From an uncultured Anaerococcus sp. (GTDB lineage Bacteria > Bacillota > Clostridia > Tissierellales > Peptoniphilaceae): a stretch of DNA of 64,000 bases. Within the stretch, counting starts at the first letter, position 1; the number at the start of each line of letters is the position of its first letter. Shown here one piece after another: positions 27,082 through 34,456 of this stretch. The position numbers and the translations under genes were made by a program. The stretch covers positions 20,888 through 84,887 of the forward strand of contig NZ_CALTUX010000002.1 of NCBI RefSeq assembly GCF_943912825.1, in the 5' to 3' direction. The notes beneath the pieces are model-generated. The model saw only the letters and a program-made list of their open reading frames with translations, was not told the origin of the DNA and ran no database searches.

Positions 27082-28413
27082 ATGCAAAATAAAGAACTAA
27101 AATCAACTTATTATCAAGTATATCTAGAAAGCTTCCTCGACTCAAACGATGATGGAATCGGGGATATAAATGGCCTAGCAAGCAAGATGTCAATCCTAGG
27201 CCAGGTAGGTTTTAACTACGTATTTGTAAGCAAAATCTTTGGGAAGAAAGATGGAAAAACAGACTTTAGCCAAATAAATCCGATTTTAGGAGATGAAAAG
27301 GCTATAGTAAATCTTTATTGGAAGGCAAAGAAAAATAGGATAAAAATAATTTTAGATTTTGAAAGTAAGGATCTAATAGAAAGTTTTGGTCAAGATAATT
27401 TTATAGATGAATTTGAAAAGATAATAAAAAAATATCACGAATTAGGCATAAGGGGCCTAAGGATTTTAGAAGCGGACTATCTAAAAGAAATTTACCAAGC
27501 AGACTTTGAAAAAATCCTAAAAAGTCTAAGGCAAATATGTCTTGACCAAGAAATCCTATTTGTAGGAGAAATATCTGACCTAGCTTTAATAAAAGATGAC
27601 AGCCTCCTAGATATGGTCTATTATTCAAAGGCAAGTGATCTCATAGAGAAGAATTCCTATGGCAAATTTTATAAGCTTCTAGATAGCTTACAAAACAATA
27701 TAAAGGATAAGGACATCCACTATGGTCTAGATTTTACAAATACATCTTACCCAAGACTAATGGATAAAATCCTAGGAGAGACAGGCGACACCCTAGCCCT
27801 ATCCAAGGCCCTAGCCATAATGATGATAACAATGGGCATAGTTCCAATCTTCTACCAAGGCGAAGAAATAGAAGCCAAGGCAGAGTATGAAATAGATATA
27901 GATAAGATAAAAGATTCAGAAATCAAAGAAGCCTATGAAAAATTCCTAGAAAGTGGCCTTAGTAAAGAAGAAGCTATAGAGAAAACCAAAAGGGAAACAA
28001 ATTTATCAAGTAAGCTTCCAATGAGATGGGACAGCACAGCCCTAGGTGGTTTTTCAAAAGTAGAAAATTATTATGGAGACATGGTAAATCTAGACAATAA
28101 TTATAAAGACTACCTAAAAGATGCCGACTCCTTCATCTTCTACCTAAACGAATTAATAATGCTAAGAAAAAGAGAATCAGCCTTTGGCCTGGGAGATTAT
28201 GAAAAAATCTTCCTAGATGATTCAGTCTATGTCTACAAAAAATCCTACAAGGACACTTCTTATCTAATTCTAATAAATCTAACAGACGATTTTTACGAAT
28301 TAGATGAAAAAATCTCAGTCATGATGGAAGATGGAGAAGTTATCCTAAATAACAACAAAGACTACGAGCCAGAAATCCTAGACGCCTACCAGGCCCTATT
28401 AATAAAATTATAA
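27082..28413 (+). CDS. GH13 alpha-amylase-family protein lacking catalytic aspartates
   Basis: 443 residues. The N-terminus YYQVYLESFLDSNDDGIGDINGL is the classic start of alpha-glucosidase/oligo-1,6-glucosidase proteins, and the C-terminal beta domain (SYLILINLTDDFYEL) fits too. The four conserved GH13 regions are eroded. Region I (D-x-x-x-NH) reads ILDFESKDL. Region II, normally R-x-D for the nucleophile, reads GLRILEADYL. Region III keeps Glu in FVGEISD. Region IV, normally NHD, reads NTSYPRL. Domain B is very short. The protein is therefore probably not a hydrolase and may bind glucan or serve as a subunit or chaperone. The frame is intact, which argues for a retained role. It ends at a strong terminator. 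Confidence 0.82.
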   Translation: MQNKELKSTYYQVYLESFLDSNDDGIGDINGLASKMSILGQVGFNYVFVSKIFGKKDGKTDFSQINPILGDEKAIVNLYWKAKKNRIKIILDFESKDLIESFGQDNFIDEFEKIIKKYHELGIRGLRILEADYLKEIYQADFEKILKSLRQICLDQEILFVGEISDLALIKDDSLLDMVYYSKASDLIEKNSYGKFYKLLDSLQNNIKDKDIHYGLDFTNTSYPRLMDKILGETGDTLALSKALAIMMITMGIVPIFYQGEEIEAKAEYEIDIDKIKDSEIKEAYEKFLESGLSKEEAIEKTKRETNLSSKLPMRWDSTALGGFSKVENYYGDMVNLDNNYKDYLKDADSFIFYLNELIMLRKRESAFGLGDYEKIFLDDSVYVYKKSYKDTSYLILINLTDDFYELDEKISVMMEDGEVILNNNKDYEPEILDAYQALLIKL

Positions 28414-28428
28414 AAACTCATGAAATTT

Positions 28429-28469
28429 AAAAACACAAGCCAAGGAATCTTTGCCTAGCTTGTGTTTTT
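28429..28469 (+). terminator. Terminator after the GH13-like gene
   Basis: AAAAACACAAGC/GCTTGTGTTTTT, perfect 12-bp stem; the loop itself contains AAGG/CCT pairing. Confidence 0.88.
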
Positions 28470-28521
28470 AGATTTGAAATTTTTTTAGGATAGAATTGGC
28501 TAATTTCTATCTTCTTCCGTC

Positions 28522-28641
28522 TTAAAAATTATCATCATTTAGGTAAAGATTGATGGTTTTTCCTTCATCTAGGATTTTGTATTTGAAACCTGTACCGAAA
28601 TTTGATTGGTTGTTTTTAGTAGGTTTTGAAGTACTTTCAAC
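28522..28641 (-). pseudogene. C-terminal gene remnant
   Basis: A 39-codon open segment on the minus strand ends NFGTGFKYKILDEGKTINL-YLNDDNF and a stop. It has protein-like composition and codon use typical of this window (ATC, AAA, GAT, CTA), but no start codon or ribosome site. A stop codon lies immediately upstream in frame. It looks like the tail of a gene whose body has been lost. I do not recognise the parent family. Confidence 0.4.
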
Positions 28642-28649
28642 TTATAAAA

Positions 28650-28900
28650 AGTGGCTTCGGTCACTCTTTTACTTTGTCTTGAAATTAAAGATTATAGACT
28701 CTATTGTTGATTTTTAGAAAAAATAAGCAACCATTACTGATCGCTTACTTATATTTGGTCGTACGAAAATCCGTTTGCTCCGCAAACTCTTCCGTGCTGA
28801 GAAAACCGCTTACTCCGTAAGCTTTTCTTGCTACCGCACTGATTTTTCTCCTTAAACATCCAAACTCAATGTATGTTTAAGTGCACTAGTTTTCGGCTTA
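28650..28900. repeat. Hairpin-rich non-coding island next to tRNA-Pro
   Basis: Contains AGTGGC-TTCG-GTCACT near 28650; GTTTGC-TCC-GCAAAC (28773-28787); GCTTAC-TCC-GTAAGC (28808-28822), nested in an extended stem AGAAAA/TTTTCT and GTGC/GCAC (28794-28839); and CTTAAACAT/ATGTTTAAG (28851-28881). Two hairpins share a TCC loop (GGA on the other strand). A minus-strand frame of 36 codons passes through it but is made almost entirely of the hairpin arms. It is probably an interspersed repeat or structured RNA. The remainder of the 28470-28960 gap holds the gene remnant and nothing else I can support. Confidence 0.45.
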
Positions 28901-28963
28901 AAGACCCCAAATCAAGGGGTAAAAGTATTACATCCTTTCTTATATAATTTGTTTTTTAGGCAC

Positions 28964-28990
28964 AAAAAAAGACAATCATGAACGATTGCC
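28964..28990 (-). terminator. Terminator of the tRNA-Pro gene
   Basis: On the minus strand GGCAATC/GATTGTC (one wobble) with a 6-base loop is followed by seven Ts, 11 bases after the tRNA 3' end. Confidence 0.85.
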
Positions 28991-29000
28991 TATTTTAACT

Positions 29001-29077
29001 TGGTCGGGGTGAAAGGATTCGAACCTTCGACCTCATGTTCCCAAAACACGCGCGCTACCAAGCTGCGCCACACCCCG
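29001..29077 (-). tRNA. tRNA-Pro (anticodon TGG)
   Basis: 77 nt read on the minus strand. The acceptor stem CGGGGTG pairs with CACCCCG, the discriminator is A and a CCA end is encoded. D arm GCGCAGCTTGGTAGCGC. The anticodon loop TTTGGGA reads TGG, between CGTGT and ACATG. T arm with GGTTCGAATCC. All four arms fold. It has its own near-consensus promoter and terminator, so it is a single-gene unit. Confidence 0.97.
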
Positions 29078-29095
29078 GTGACCACTGACTATTAC

Positions 29096-29124
29096 AGTAT
29101 ACTATGGATAATATAATTTGTCAA
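29096..29124 (-). promoter_or_regulatory. Promoter of tRNA-Pro
   Basis: Minus strand TTGACA (29119-29124), 17-bp spacer, TATACT (29096-29101); start predicted ~12 bases before the mature 5' end. Confidence 0.85.
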
Positions 29125-29285
29125 ATATTTCTATCGAATTTTTTATTGTTTTTTTAAATAAGACTCTATTTGCTTTTCGGGTCTAGAATTATGATACCAT
29201 ATATTTTTTACTTTGTAAAATCTTAAGCCTATTTTCTTGTAAGATAGCTTATAAAGATTATAATGATTATATAGAAAGGATTATC

Positions 29286-30017
29286 ATGGATACAATTAAG
29301 GAAGTTAAAAAAATTATAGATGATTCTAACAATATAGTATTTTTTGGAGGGGCAGGGGTTTCTACCGCATCAGGTGTGCCTGATTTTAGATCTGCTACTG
29401 GCCTTTATAATAGGGAGAATAATTCTGGTTATTCGCCTGAATATATGCTTAGCCATGAGTTTTTAGTCGACCATCCTGACCAGTTTATGACTTATTGCAA
29501 GGAAAATCTCATGCTTGATGGGATTAAGCCAAATCCAGCCCACTATGCCCTAGCTAAGCTTGAGAAGATGGGCAAGCTTAAGGCTGTGATTACTCAAAAT
29601 GTGGATAGCCTCCACCAAGAGGCTGGCAGCAAGAATGTTATCGAGCTTCATGGCAATTTGAGAGATTATTATTGTACTAGTTGTGGGAAAAATTTTGACC
29701 TAGCTTATGTGAAATCTTTCGAAAAAGAGGCCCACTGTGATGAGTGCGGAGGACTAGTCAGACCTGATATTGTCCTTTATGGTGAAGGTCTTGACCAGAA
29801 TAACATTTCCTATGCTATTAACCTTATTGCTAATGCTGATGTTTTGATTATCGGTGGGACTAGCTTGGTTGTTTATCCAGCAGCTGGCCTTATTGATTTT
29901 TATAGGGGCCATAAGCTTATCCTTATAAATAAGGACCCTACCAGCAGGGATAGCCGTGCTGATTATGTTATAAATGGTGATATTGCCAAAGTTATGGAAG
30001 AGATTGTAGGTGATTAG
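29286..30017 (+). CDS. NAD-dependent protein deacylase (Sir2 family)
   Basis: This 243-residue cytoplasmic enzyme removes acyl groups from lysines using NAD+. Sirtuin motifs are GGAGVSTASGVPDFRS at residue 21, TQNVDSLHQEAG near 100, the catalytic His in ELHGN near 120, a four-Cys zinc site (CTSCG and CDECGG), and GGTSLVVYPAAGL near 200. The residues that mark CobB/SIRT5-type desuccinylases (Tyr-x2-Arg) are not seen in the usual place: the sequence after FRS reads ATGLYNRENN, typical of bacterial SrtN-type deacetylases. AAAGGA precedes ATG 29286. A GTG-start zinc-ribbon gene begins at the base after its stop. Confidence 0.95.
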   Translation: MDTIKEVKKIIDDSNNIVFFGGAGVSTASGVPDFRSATGLYNRENNSGYSPEYMLSHEFLVDHPDQFMTYCKENLMLDGIKPNPAHYALAKLEKMGKLKAVITQNVDSLHQEAGSKNVIELHGNLRDYYCTSCGKNFDLAYVKSFEKEAHCDECGGLVRPDIVLYGEGLDQNNISYAINLIANADVLIIGGTSLVVYPAAGLIDFYRGHKLILINKDPTSRDSRADYVINGDIAKVMEEIVGD

Positions 30018-30383
30018 GTGGAAAAAAGAAATGGCATTGATGAATATGGTGTATTTTTAATTTGCCTGGCTATAGGTCTTCTTATCTTGGCTTATTTTAC
30101 CAATTCATCTATTATTAATATCATATCCTCTCTTATTGTAATTTATGCCCTATTTAGGTCAATGAGCGCTAATTCTATAAAGAGGAGCAAGGAAAATAGG
30201 ATGTTTTTGGATAGTGTAATTAATCCTATCAAGGGCGTCTTCAATAAGGGAAATAAAAAGGATGGAGCCTATAAGTATGTGAAATGTCCATCCTGTGGAC
30301 AGAAACTTAGGATTCCTAAAAATAAGGGCAAGATTAAGGTAAGATGTCCAAAATGCAAGGAAAAGTTTGATGCTAAGAGCTAG
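30018..30383 (+). CDS. Small membrane protein with C-terminal zinc ribbon
   Basis: 121 residues beginning with GTG at the base following the Sir2 stop; AGGTG is the only ribosome site, so coupling to sir2 translation is likely. Two hydrophobic helices (YGVFLICLAIGLLILAYF and IINIISSLIVIYALF) are followed by a basic segment and a rubredoxin-like zinc ribbon, KCPSCGQKLRIPKNKGKIKVRCPKCKEKF. This is the architecture of small membrane zinc-ribbon proteins of unknown function common in Firmicutes. I cannot assign a role. Confidence 0.8.
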   Translation: MEKRNGIDEYGVFLICLAIGLLILAYFTNSSIINIISSLIVIYALFRSMSANSIKRSKENRMFLDSVINPIKGVFNKGNKKDGAYKYVKCPSCGQKLRIPKNKGKIKVRCPKCKEKFDAKS

Positions 30384-30498
30384 GTTTTTTAGAAATTTTT
30401 AGTTTTTTTAGAAATATAAATTAATTTAAAATTTAGCTTTATATACTATTTAAATTTATTTAAAACGGATGTATAATTTCCATGAAAGGGGATTAATA

Positions 30499-31671
30499 AT
30501 GTCAAGAATAATTGGAACAACAGCGATGGGCCTTAGGGCACCAATCATTAAAACAGGCGATGATTTAGTAGAAATTGTCACCAACATGGTTAAAGAAGTA
30601 TCTAAAGAAGTTAAGTTTCACGATAGGGATGTAATTGCGGTTACTGAGTCTCTTTTGGCTAGAAGCCAAGGCAATTATGCGAATTCTGATCAAATTGCTA
30701 AGGATTTTGCTAATAAATTTGAGGCTGATGAGGTTGCGATTCTTTTTCCTATCATAAGTAGAAATAGATTTTCTATCTTGCTTAAATCTTTTGCTAAATC
30801 TGGCAAAAAGCTTCACATTTGTCTATCCTATCCATCAGATGAAGTTGGTAACTTACTTATGGATGAGATGGATTTATTTAATTCTAATATAAATCCTTAC
30901 AAGGATGTCCTAACTCTTGAGGAATTTAGAGAGGTTGCTGGAGATTATAAGCACTTATTTACTGGTATGGATTATCCAGAATTTTACAAGGAACTTGCAC
31001 CAAATTCTGAAATTCACTTTTTAAACAATCCGGTAGATGCTCTTAAATTTACAGACAATGTTTTAGTAAGCTCTATTCATAATAGAGAAATAGTTAAAAG
31101 ACAACTTGTAGAAGCAGGTGGTAAGACTATCCTTAAGCTTGATGAGATACTTGATGGACCAGTAGATGGTTCAGGATACAATCCTTCTTATGGACTTCTT
31201 GGTTCAAACCTATCTACAGGTGAAGTTGTTAAGCTATTTCCTAGAGATGCTCAAGATTTTGTTGAAAGACTTCAAAAAAATATTATCGAAGTAGTTGGCA
31301 AAAATATTGAGGTAATGGTTTATGGCGACGGAGCTTTCAAAGATCCAGTAGGCCATATTTGGGAGCTAGCAGACCCAGTTGTATCACCTGGATTTACAGA
31401 AGGCTTAAAGGGTACACCAAATGAGCTTAAATTAAAATATGTAGCTGATAATGAATTAACTGGTTTATCTAGCGAAGAAGCTGCAGAAAGATTTAAGAAG
31501 ATGGTTAAGGAAAAAGACCAAAACACAGATAAGAATAAGACCCTAGGTACTACACCTAGACAAATTACTGACCTATTAGGATCTCTATCAGACCTAATTT
31601 CAGGTTCAGGCGATAAGGGAACACCAGTAGTCCTAATCCAAGGCTACTTTGATAACTATTCAAACGACTAA
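30499..31671 (+). CDS. CofE-like (coenzyme F420-0:L-glutamate ligase family) protein
   Basis: 390 residues from ATG 30499, which has AAAGGGG 8 bases upstream; the ATG at 30469 has no ribosome site. The sequence carries CofE/FbiB-family features: an N-terminal G-x-R-APII-KTGDDL motif, DRDVIAVTESLLARSQGN near residue 45, and the C-terminal YGDGAFKDPVGHIWELADP block that holds metal/GTP ligands. Firmicutes of this kind do not make F420, and no other F420 genes lie nearby, so the substrate is probably a different small molecule to which glutamate or another amino acid is added. The gene is monocistronic with TGTATAAT as its -10. Length exceeds archaeal CofE (~250) by a C-terminal extension. Confidence 0.82.
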   Translation: MSRIIGTTAMGLRAPIIKTGDDLVEIVTNMVKEVSKEVKFHDRDVIAVTESLLARSQGNYANSDQIAKDFANKFEADEVAILFPIISRNRFSILLKSFAKSGKKLHICLSYPSDEVGNLLMDEMDLFNSNINPYKDVLTLEEFREVAGDYKHLFTGMDYPEFYKELAPNSEIHFLNNPVDALKFTDNVLVSSIHNREIVKRQLVEAGGKTILKLDEILDGPVDGSGYNPSYGLLGSNLSTGEVVKLFPRDAQDFVERLQKNIIEVVGKNIEVMVYGDGAFKDPVGHIWELADPVVSPGFTEGLKGTPNELKLKYVADNELTGLSSEEAAERFKKMVKEKDQNTDKNKTLGTTPRQITDLLGSLSDLISGSGDKGTPVVLIQGYFDNYSND

Positions 31672-31690
31672 TATAAATAAAAAGTGATAA

Positions 31691-31733
31691 ATGAGCCAAC
31701 TTTGCTTAGGATTCCTAGCATAAAAGTTGGTTC
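31691..31733 (+). other. Long hairpin between the CofE-like gene and yitT-like gene
   Basis: TGAGCCAACTTT/AAAGTTGGTTCA encloses a second stem (GCTTAGG/CCTAGC). No T-run follows. A TATAAT lies just downstream (31738-31743), so this may be a weak terminator followed by the next promoter. Confidence 0.5.
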
Positions 31734-31789
31734 ATTGTATAATTGTAACATATACTAGATTTGTAAATATTTTATGATGGAGAAGAAAA

Positions 31790-32725
31790 TTGAAAGACAA
31801 TCAATCTTATGGCAAGCAGGAAAGCAAACAAATTCCAGCCAAAAATGTAGATGAGAGAAATACCCTTTCTAAGCAGTACAGATTTTTCTGGATGAGCTTT
31901 GCATCTATACTTATGGCTTGTGGTACTCATTTTTTTAAATATCCCAACTCCTTTGTAATAGGTGGGGTAGAGGGTATGAGTATCATCACGTCCATGTTTG
32001 TGCCCTTTACTAGGCCACAAATCACCTTATTTTACAACTTAGTCCTCTTGGTTATTGGATTTTTTGTAATAGGAAAGAAATTTACCATAAGAACTGGCTA
32101 TGTAGCCATACTTAATTCCCTAACAGCCCTACTCTTGGCAAAGGTAATCCCAGTCCATACATCCCTTACGGGCAATAAAATGTTAGAATTAATTTTTACC
32201 CTCCTCATGTCATCAGTAGGATCGGCTATTTTATTTAACCTAGCTGCATCAAGTGGGGGTACTGATATAATAGCCATGATTATTAAAAAATACTCATCAC
32301 TTGAAGTTGGCAAGGCTCTTTTGGTGGTGGATTCACTCTTTACTATAGCAGCCATAAAGATATTTGGTGTAGAAATCGGTTTGTTTTCAATCCTAGGCCT
32401 ATTAATGAAGGGCATTTGCGTAGATGTGATGATAGGGTCAATGAATGAGGCCAAATTATTTATAATCATAAGCTCAAAGACAGAAGAGCTTGGAAACTTT
32501 ATAAAGGTAGATCTCAATAGGTCTGCGACAGTAATAAGTGCCAAGGGCCTATATGCGGGTAGCGATATTTCAGTATTTTTGTGCGTGACAAGCAAGTTTG
32601 AGCAGGCGAGATTTAGGTCCTTTATAAAAAAAGTCGACCCTTATTGCTTTATAACCATACTAAATACATCATCAATCATAGGCAAGGGATGGTATTCATC
32701 AGACGACCAGCTAGATAACGATTAA
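31790..32725 (+). CDS. YitT-family membrane protein (DUF161/DUF2179)
   Basis: 311 residues with a hydrophilic N-terminal 30 residues, five or six membrane helices, and a C-terminal cytoplasmic DUF2179 domain (KLFIIISSKTEELGNFI...FITILNTSSIIGKGW). The SSGGTDIIAMIIKKY segment near residue 160 is the YitT signature. Translation probably starts at TTG 31790, which has GGAG 7 bases upstream; no in-frame ATG is close enough to include the usual N-terminus. Transport substrate is unknown for the family. The signal-peptide protein gene follows after 22 bases, suggesting one operon. Confidence 0.88.
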   Translation: MKDNQSYGKQESKQIPAKNVDERNTLSKQYRFFWMSFASILMACGTHFFKYPNSFVIGGVEGMSIITSMFVPFTRPQITLFYNLVLLVIGFFVIGKKFTIRTGYVAILNSLTALLLAKVIPVHTSLTGNKMLELIFTLLMSSVGSAILFNLAASSGGTDIIAMIIKKYSSLEVGKALLVVDSLFTIAAIKIFGVEIGLFSILGLLMKGICVDVMIGSMNEAKLFIIISSKTEELGNFIKVDLNRSATVISAKGLYAGSDISVFLCVTSKFEQARFRSFIKKVDPYCFITILNTSSIIGKGWYSSDDQLDND

Positions 32726-32747
32726 TTTAGAAAGGAGGCTTAAGGCC

Positions 32748-33614
32748 ATGAAAAAAATCTTACAAATAATTTTAATAGCAGCCTTAAGCCTCTCTTTTGT
32801 AGGAAAATCCTACGGCCAGGAGGCTGATACAAAGGAAGATGCGTCTTCTAGCAAAAATACTGAAGTCCAAAAGCCAGCTGACAAGATAAAAATAAAAGAA
32901 GATACCAAGACCCTGGAAGAAGATAAGGGCCAGGCGGCCAAAGAACCCCTTAAGGACGAAGCAAAAAGCCAGGATGAGGCAAATAGTCCTGAGGGAGAAA
33001 ATAGAAATGCTGCAAGCCAAAAGGAAGGTCCAAAGGCAGATAAGGAAGCTAAAAGCCCTGCTGATGCCAATAAAAAAGGCAAAGTTGACTACGAAAAGGT
33101 AGAAAAGGCAGTAGACGACTTGGTCGAAAAGTTAGACAAAAACTCAAACCTATCAAAGGCTCTAGAAGAGGTAAAGGTAACAATCAAGGCAAACAACGCC
33201 AATACAAGCCCTGCTTCAAACCAGGTCAATAAACAGACTGAAAAGGTCATAAGGGACTACAGCCAAAAAATCCAAGAAGCCAAGACCCCTAGCAAAAAAA
33301 AGGAGCTTGAAAATGAGGCTGCAAGTAAGATTAAATCCATAAGCATAGATGTAAGCGAAGAAGCTAAGAAAAAGATGGAAAGTCAAATTGAGGATGAGCC
33401 TAAGAAAAGACTTACCAAAGAAGTAAAGGTCAACCACGATAACGACATAGGCAAGATTTATGCCCTAGCACCAGCAGAGGAAGAAGAAAAAGATTATCTG
33501 AGTTTTTTTAAAAAACCTGTTATAATCATAGCTGTAATTTTAGTTCTTAGCATAGTCATAACAATTGGCATAGTAATAAAAAATAAAGAAAAAGAAGATA
33601 TAGATTCTTACTAA
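32748..33614 (+). CDS. Surface-exposed coiled-coil protein with C-terminal membrane anchor
   Basis: 288 residues. Signal peptide (ILIAALSLSFVGKSYG), then ~70 residues of very charged, low-complexity Lys/Glu/Asp/Ala sequence. A helical coiled-coil region follows (VEKAVDDLVEKLDKNSNLSK to about 205). One C-terminal membrane helix (KPVIIIAVILVLSIVITIGIV, ~256-276) comes last, with a short charged tail. No LPXTG motif, so it is anchored by the helix. No domain is recognised. The layout suggests a stalk or envelope spacer. A good ribosome site (AAAGGAGG) precedes ATG 32748, and a perfect palindromic terminator follows. Confidence 0.75.
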   Translation: MKKILQIILIAALSLSFVGKSYGQEADTKEDASSSKNTEVQKPADKIKIKEDTKTLEEDKGQAAKEPLKDEAKSQDEANSPEGENRNAASQKEGPKADKEAKSPADANKKGKVDYEKVEKAVDDLVEKLDKNSNLSKALEEVKVTIKANNANTSPASNQVNKQTEKVIRDYSQKIQEAKTPSKKKELENEAASKIKSISIDVSEEAKKKMESQIEDEPKKRLTKEVKVNHDNDIGKIYALAPAEEEEKDYLSFFKKPVIIIAVILVLSIVITIGIVIKNKEKEDIDSY

Positions 33615-33642
33615 AAAAAGAGGCCCTAGGGCCTCTATTTTA
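33615..33642. terminator. Bidirectional terminator between surface protein and rubredoxin genes
   Basis: AGAGGCCC-TA-GGGCCTCT (33619-33636) is a perfect palindrome flanked by an A-run on the left and ATTTT on the right. Confidence 0.85.
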
Positions 33643-33648
33643 ATATTA

Positions 33649-33807
33649 TTATTCTTGAGCTTCGAACATGTCTTTGCCAACACCACATACTGGGCAAACC
33701 CAATCTTCTGGAAGTTGATCAAATTCTGTACCTGCTTCAATTCCGTTATCAACATCACCTTCTGCTGGATCGTAAATATATCCGCATGCTGTACAAACGT
33801 ATTTCAT
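33649..33807 (-). CDS. Rubredoxin
   Basis: A 52-residue Fe(SCys)4 electron carrier: [18 protein letters not shown] at the start and the second ligand pair [11 protein letters not shown] near residue 36, with the invariant aromatic and Gly positions. Full length for the family. Ribosome site AAAGGAGA lies 6 bases before the start; the gene ends with a double TAA. A TATAAT on this strand (33842-33847) is its likely -10. It probably receives electrons from an NADH:rubredoxin reductase such as the flavoprotein at 7176-8357 and passes them to oxygen- or peroxide-reducing enzymes. That pairing is inference. Confidence 0.96.
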   Translation of the reverse strand: MKYVCTACGYIYDPAEGDVDNGIEAGTEFDQLPEDWVCPVCGVGKDMFEAQE

Positions 33808-33871
33808 TGAATGTCTCCTTTCATTTTTTACTTGTAATTACATTATACCCGTAAATTGAATAATAAAAACA

Positions 33872-33918
33872 GAAATTTACAAATCCAATTAAAATTCGTT
33901 ATTTTTTCTGTAAATTTC
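33872..33918. promoter_or_regulatory. Inverted repeat between divergent rubredoxin and anti-sigma-like genes
   Basis: GAAATTTACA (33872-33881) and TGTAAATTTC (33909-33918) are perfect complements 27 bases apart, in the divergent promoter region. They could be paired operator half-sites or a chance AT-rich repeat. Confidence 0.35.
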
Positions 33919-33970
33919 AAAAAGTTGATAGTAAAAATAAAAATCGGGTATCAAGTAGTTAGGAGAGGCT

Positions 33971-34345
33971 ATGGAGATAATCAGGGCGGTCATAAATTCT
34001 GACCTTAAAGATATAAAAAAATTTAGAGATAAGCTTTTGGCTTTGTTAGAAGATAGGGATTATGACAAGGACTATATCTTCAAACTTAGGCTTATATTAG
34101 ATGAGCTTACAACAAATTCCTATAAGCATGGCAATATGAAAGATAGGCTTAAGCTTATAGAAATATGTGTCAAACTCACGGACACCTATTCCTATATCAA
34201 GGTAAAAGACCAAGGCAAGGGGATATGTAGGAAAGAATCCACAGATTTATTTGCAGAAAATGGCAGAGGAATAAGGCTTGTCGAAAGCTTGTCGGATGAG
34301 CTAGTAGTATGTGAAAATGCTATTGCTTGTTTGGTATATATATAA
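33971..34345 (+). CDS. Anti-sigma-factor-like GHKL ATPase (RsbW/SpoIIAB type)
   Basis: 124-residue single-domain histidine-kinase-type ATPase. N box LILDELTTNSYKHGN near residue 45, G1 box KVKDQGKGI near 78, G2 box ENGRGIRLVESLSDE near 97. Such proteins act as switch kinases binding a sigma factor or phosphorylating an anti-sigma antagonist. Neither an STAS antagonist nor a sigma factor is adjacent, so the partner is elsewhere or the protein has another regulatory target. AGGAGAGG precedes the start. A terminator overlaps the stop codon region, making it monocistronic. Confidence 0.85.
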   Translation: MEIIRAVINSDLKDIKKFRDKLLALLEDRDYDKDYIFKLRLILDELTTNSYKHGNMKDRLKLIEICVKLTDTYSYIKVKDQGKGICRKESTDLFAENGRGIRLVESLSDELVVCENAIACLVYI

Positions 34346-34381
34346 AGTGCTTTGATATAATAAATTAAAAGCGCTTTTTTT
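34344..34381 (+). terminator. Terminator of the anti-sigma-like gene
   Basis: AAAGTGCTTT/AAAGCGCTTT, 10-bp stem with one wobble, then seven Ts. Confidence 0.82.
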
Positions 34382-34392
34382 GTTGATAATAA

Positions 34393-34420
34393 TTGATAAT
34401 TAATTAACGTTAGGTATAAT
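34393..34420 (+). promoter_or_regulatory. Promoter of typA
   Basis: TTGATA (34393-34398), 16-bp spacer, perfect TATAAT (34415-34420). Confidence 0.72.
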
Positions 34421-34456
34421 ATATTGATAGAATTTGTTAGTAAGAAAGAAGGAAAT

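Noticed and set aside
28740..28890. CRISPR array or small protein in the hairpin island
   Set aside because: There are only two unequal hairpins, no regular repeat-spacer spacing and no cas genes. The 36-codon minus frame is built from hairpin arms and has no clear conservation evidence.
32098..32595. 165-codon open frame on the minus strand
   Set aside because: Antisense to the YitT-family gene, which has conserved motifs and a ribosome site; this one has neither.
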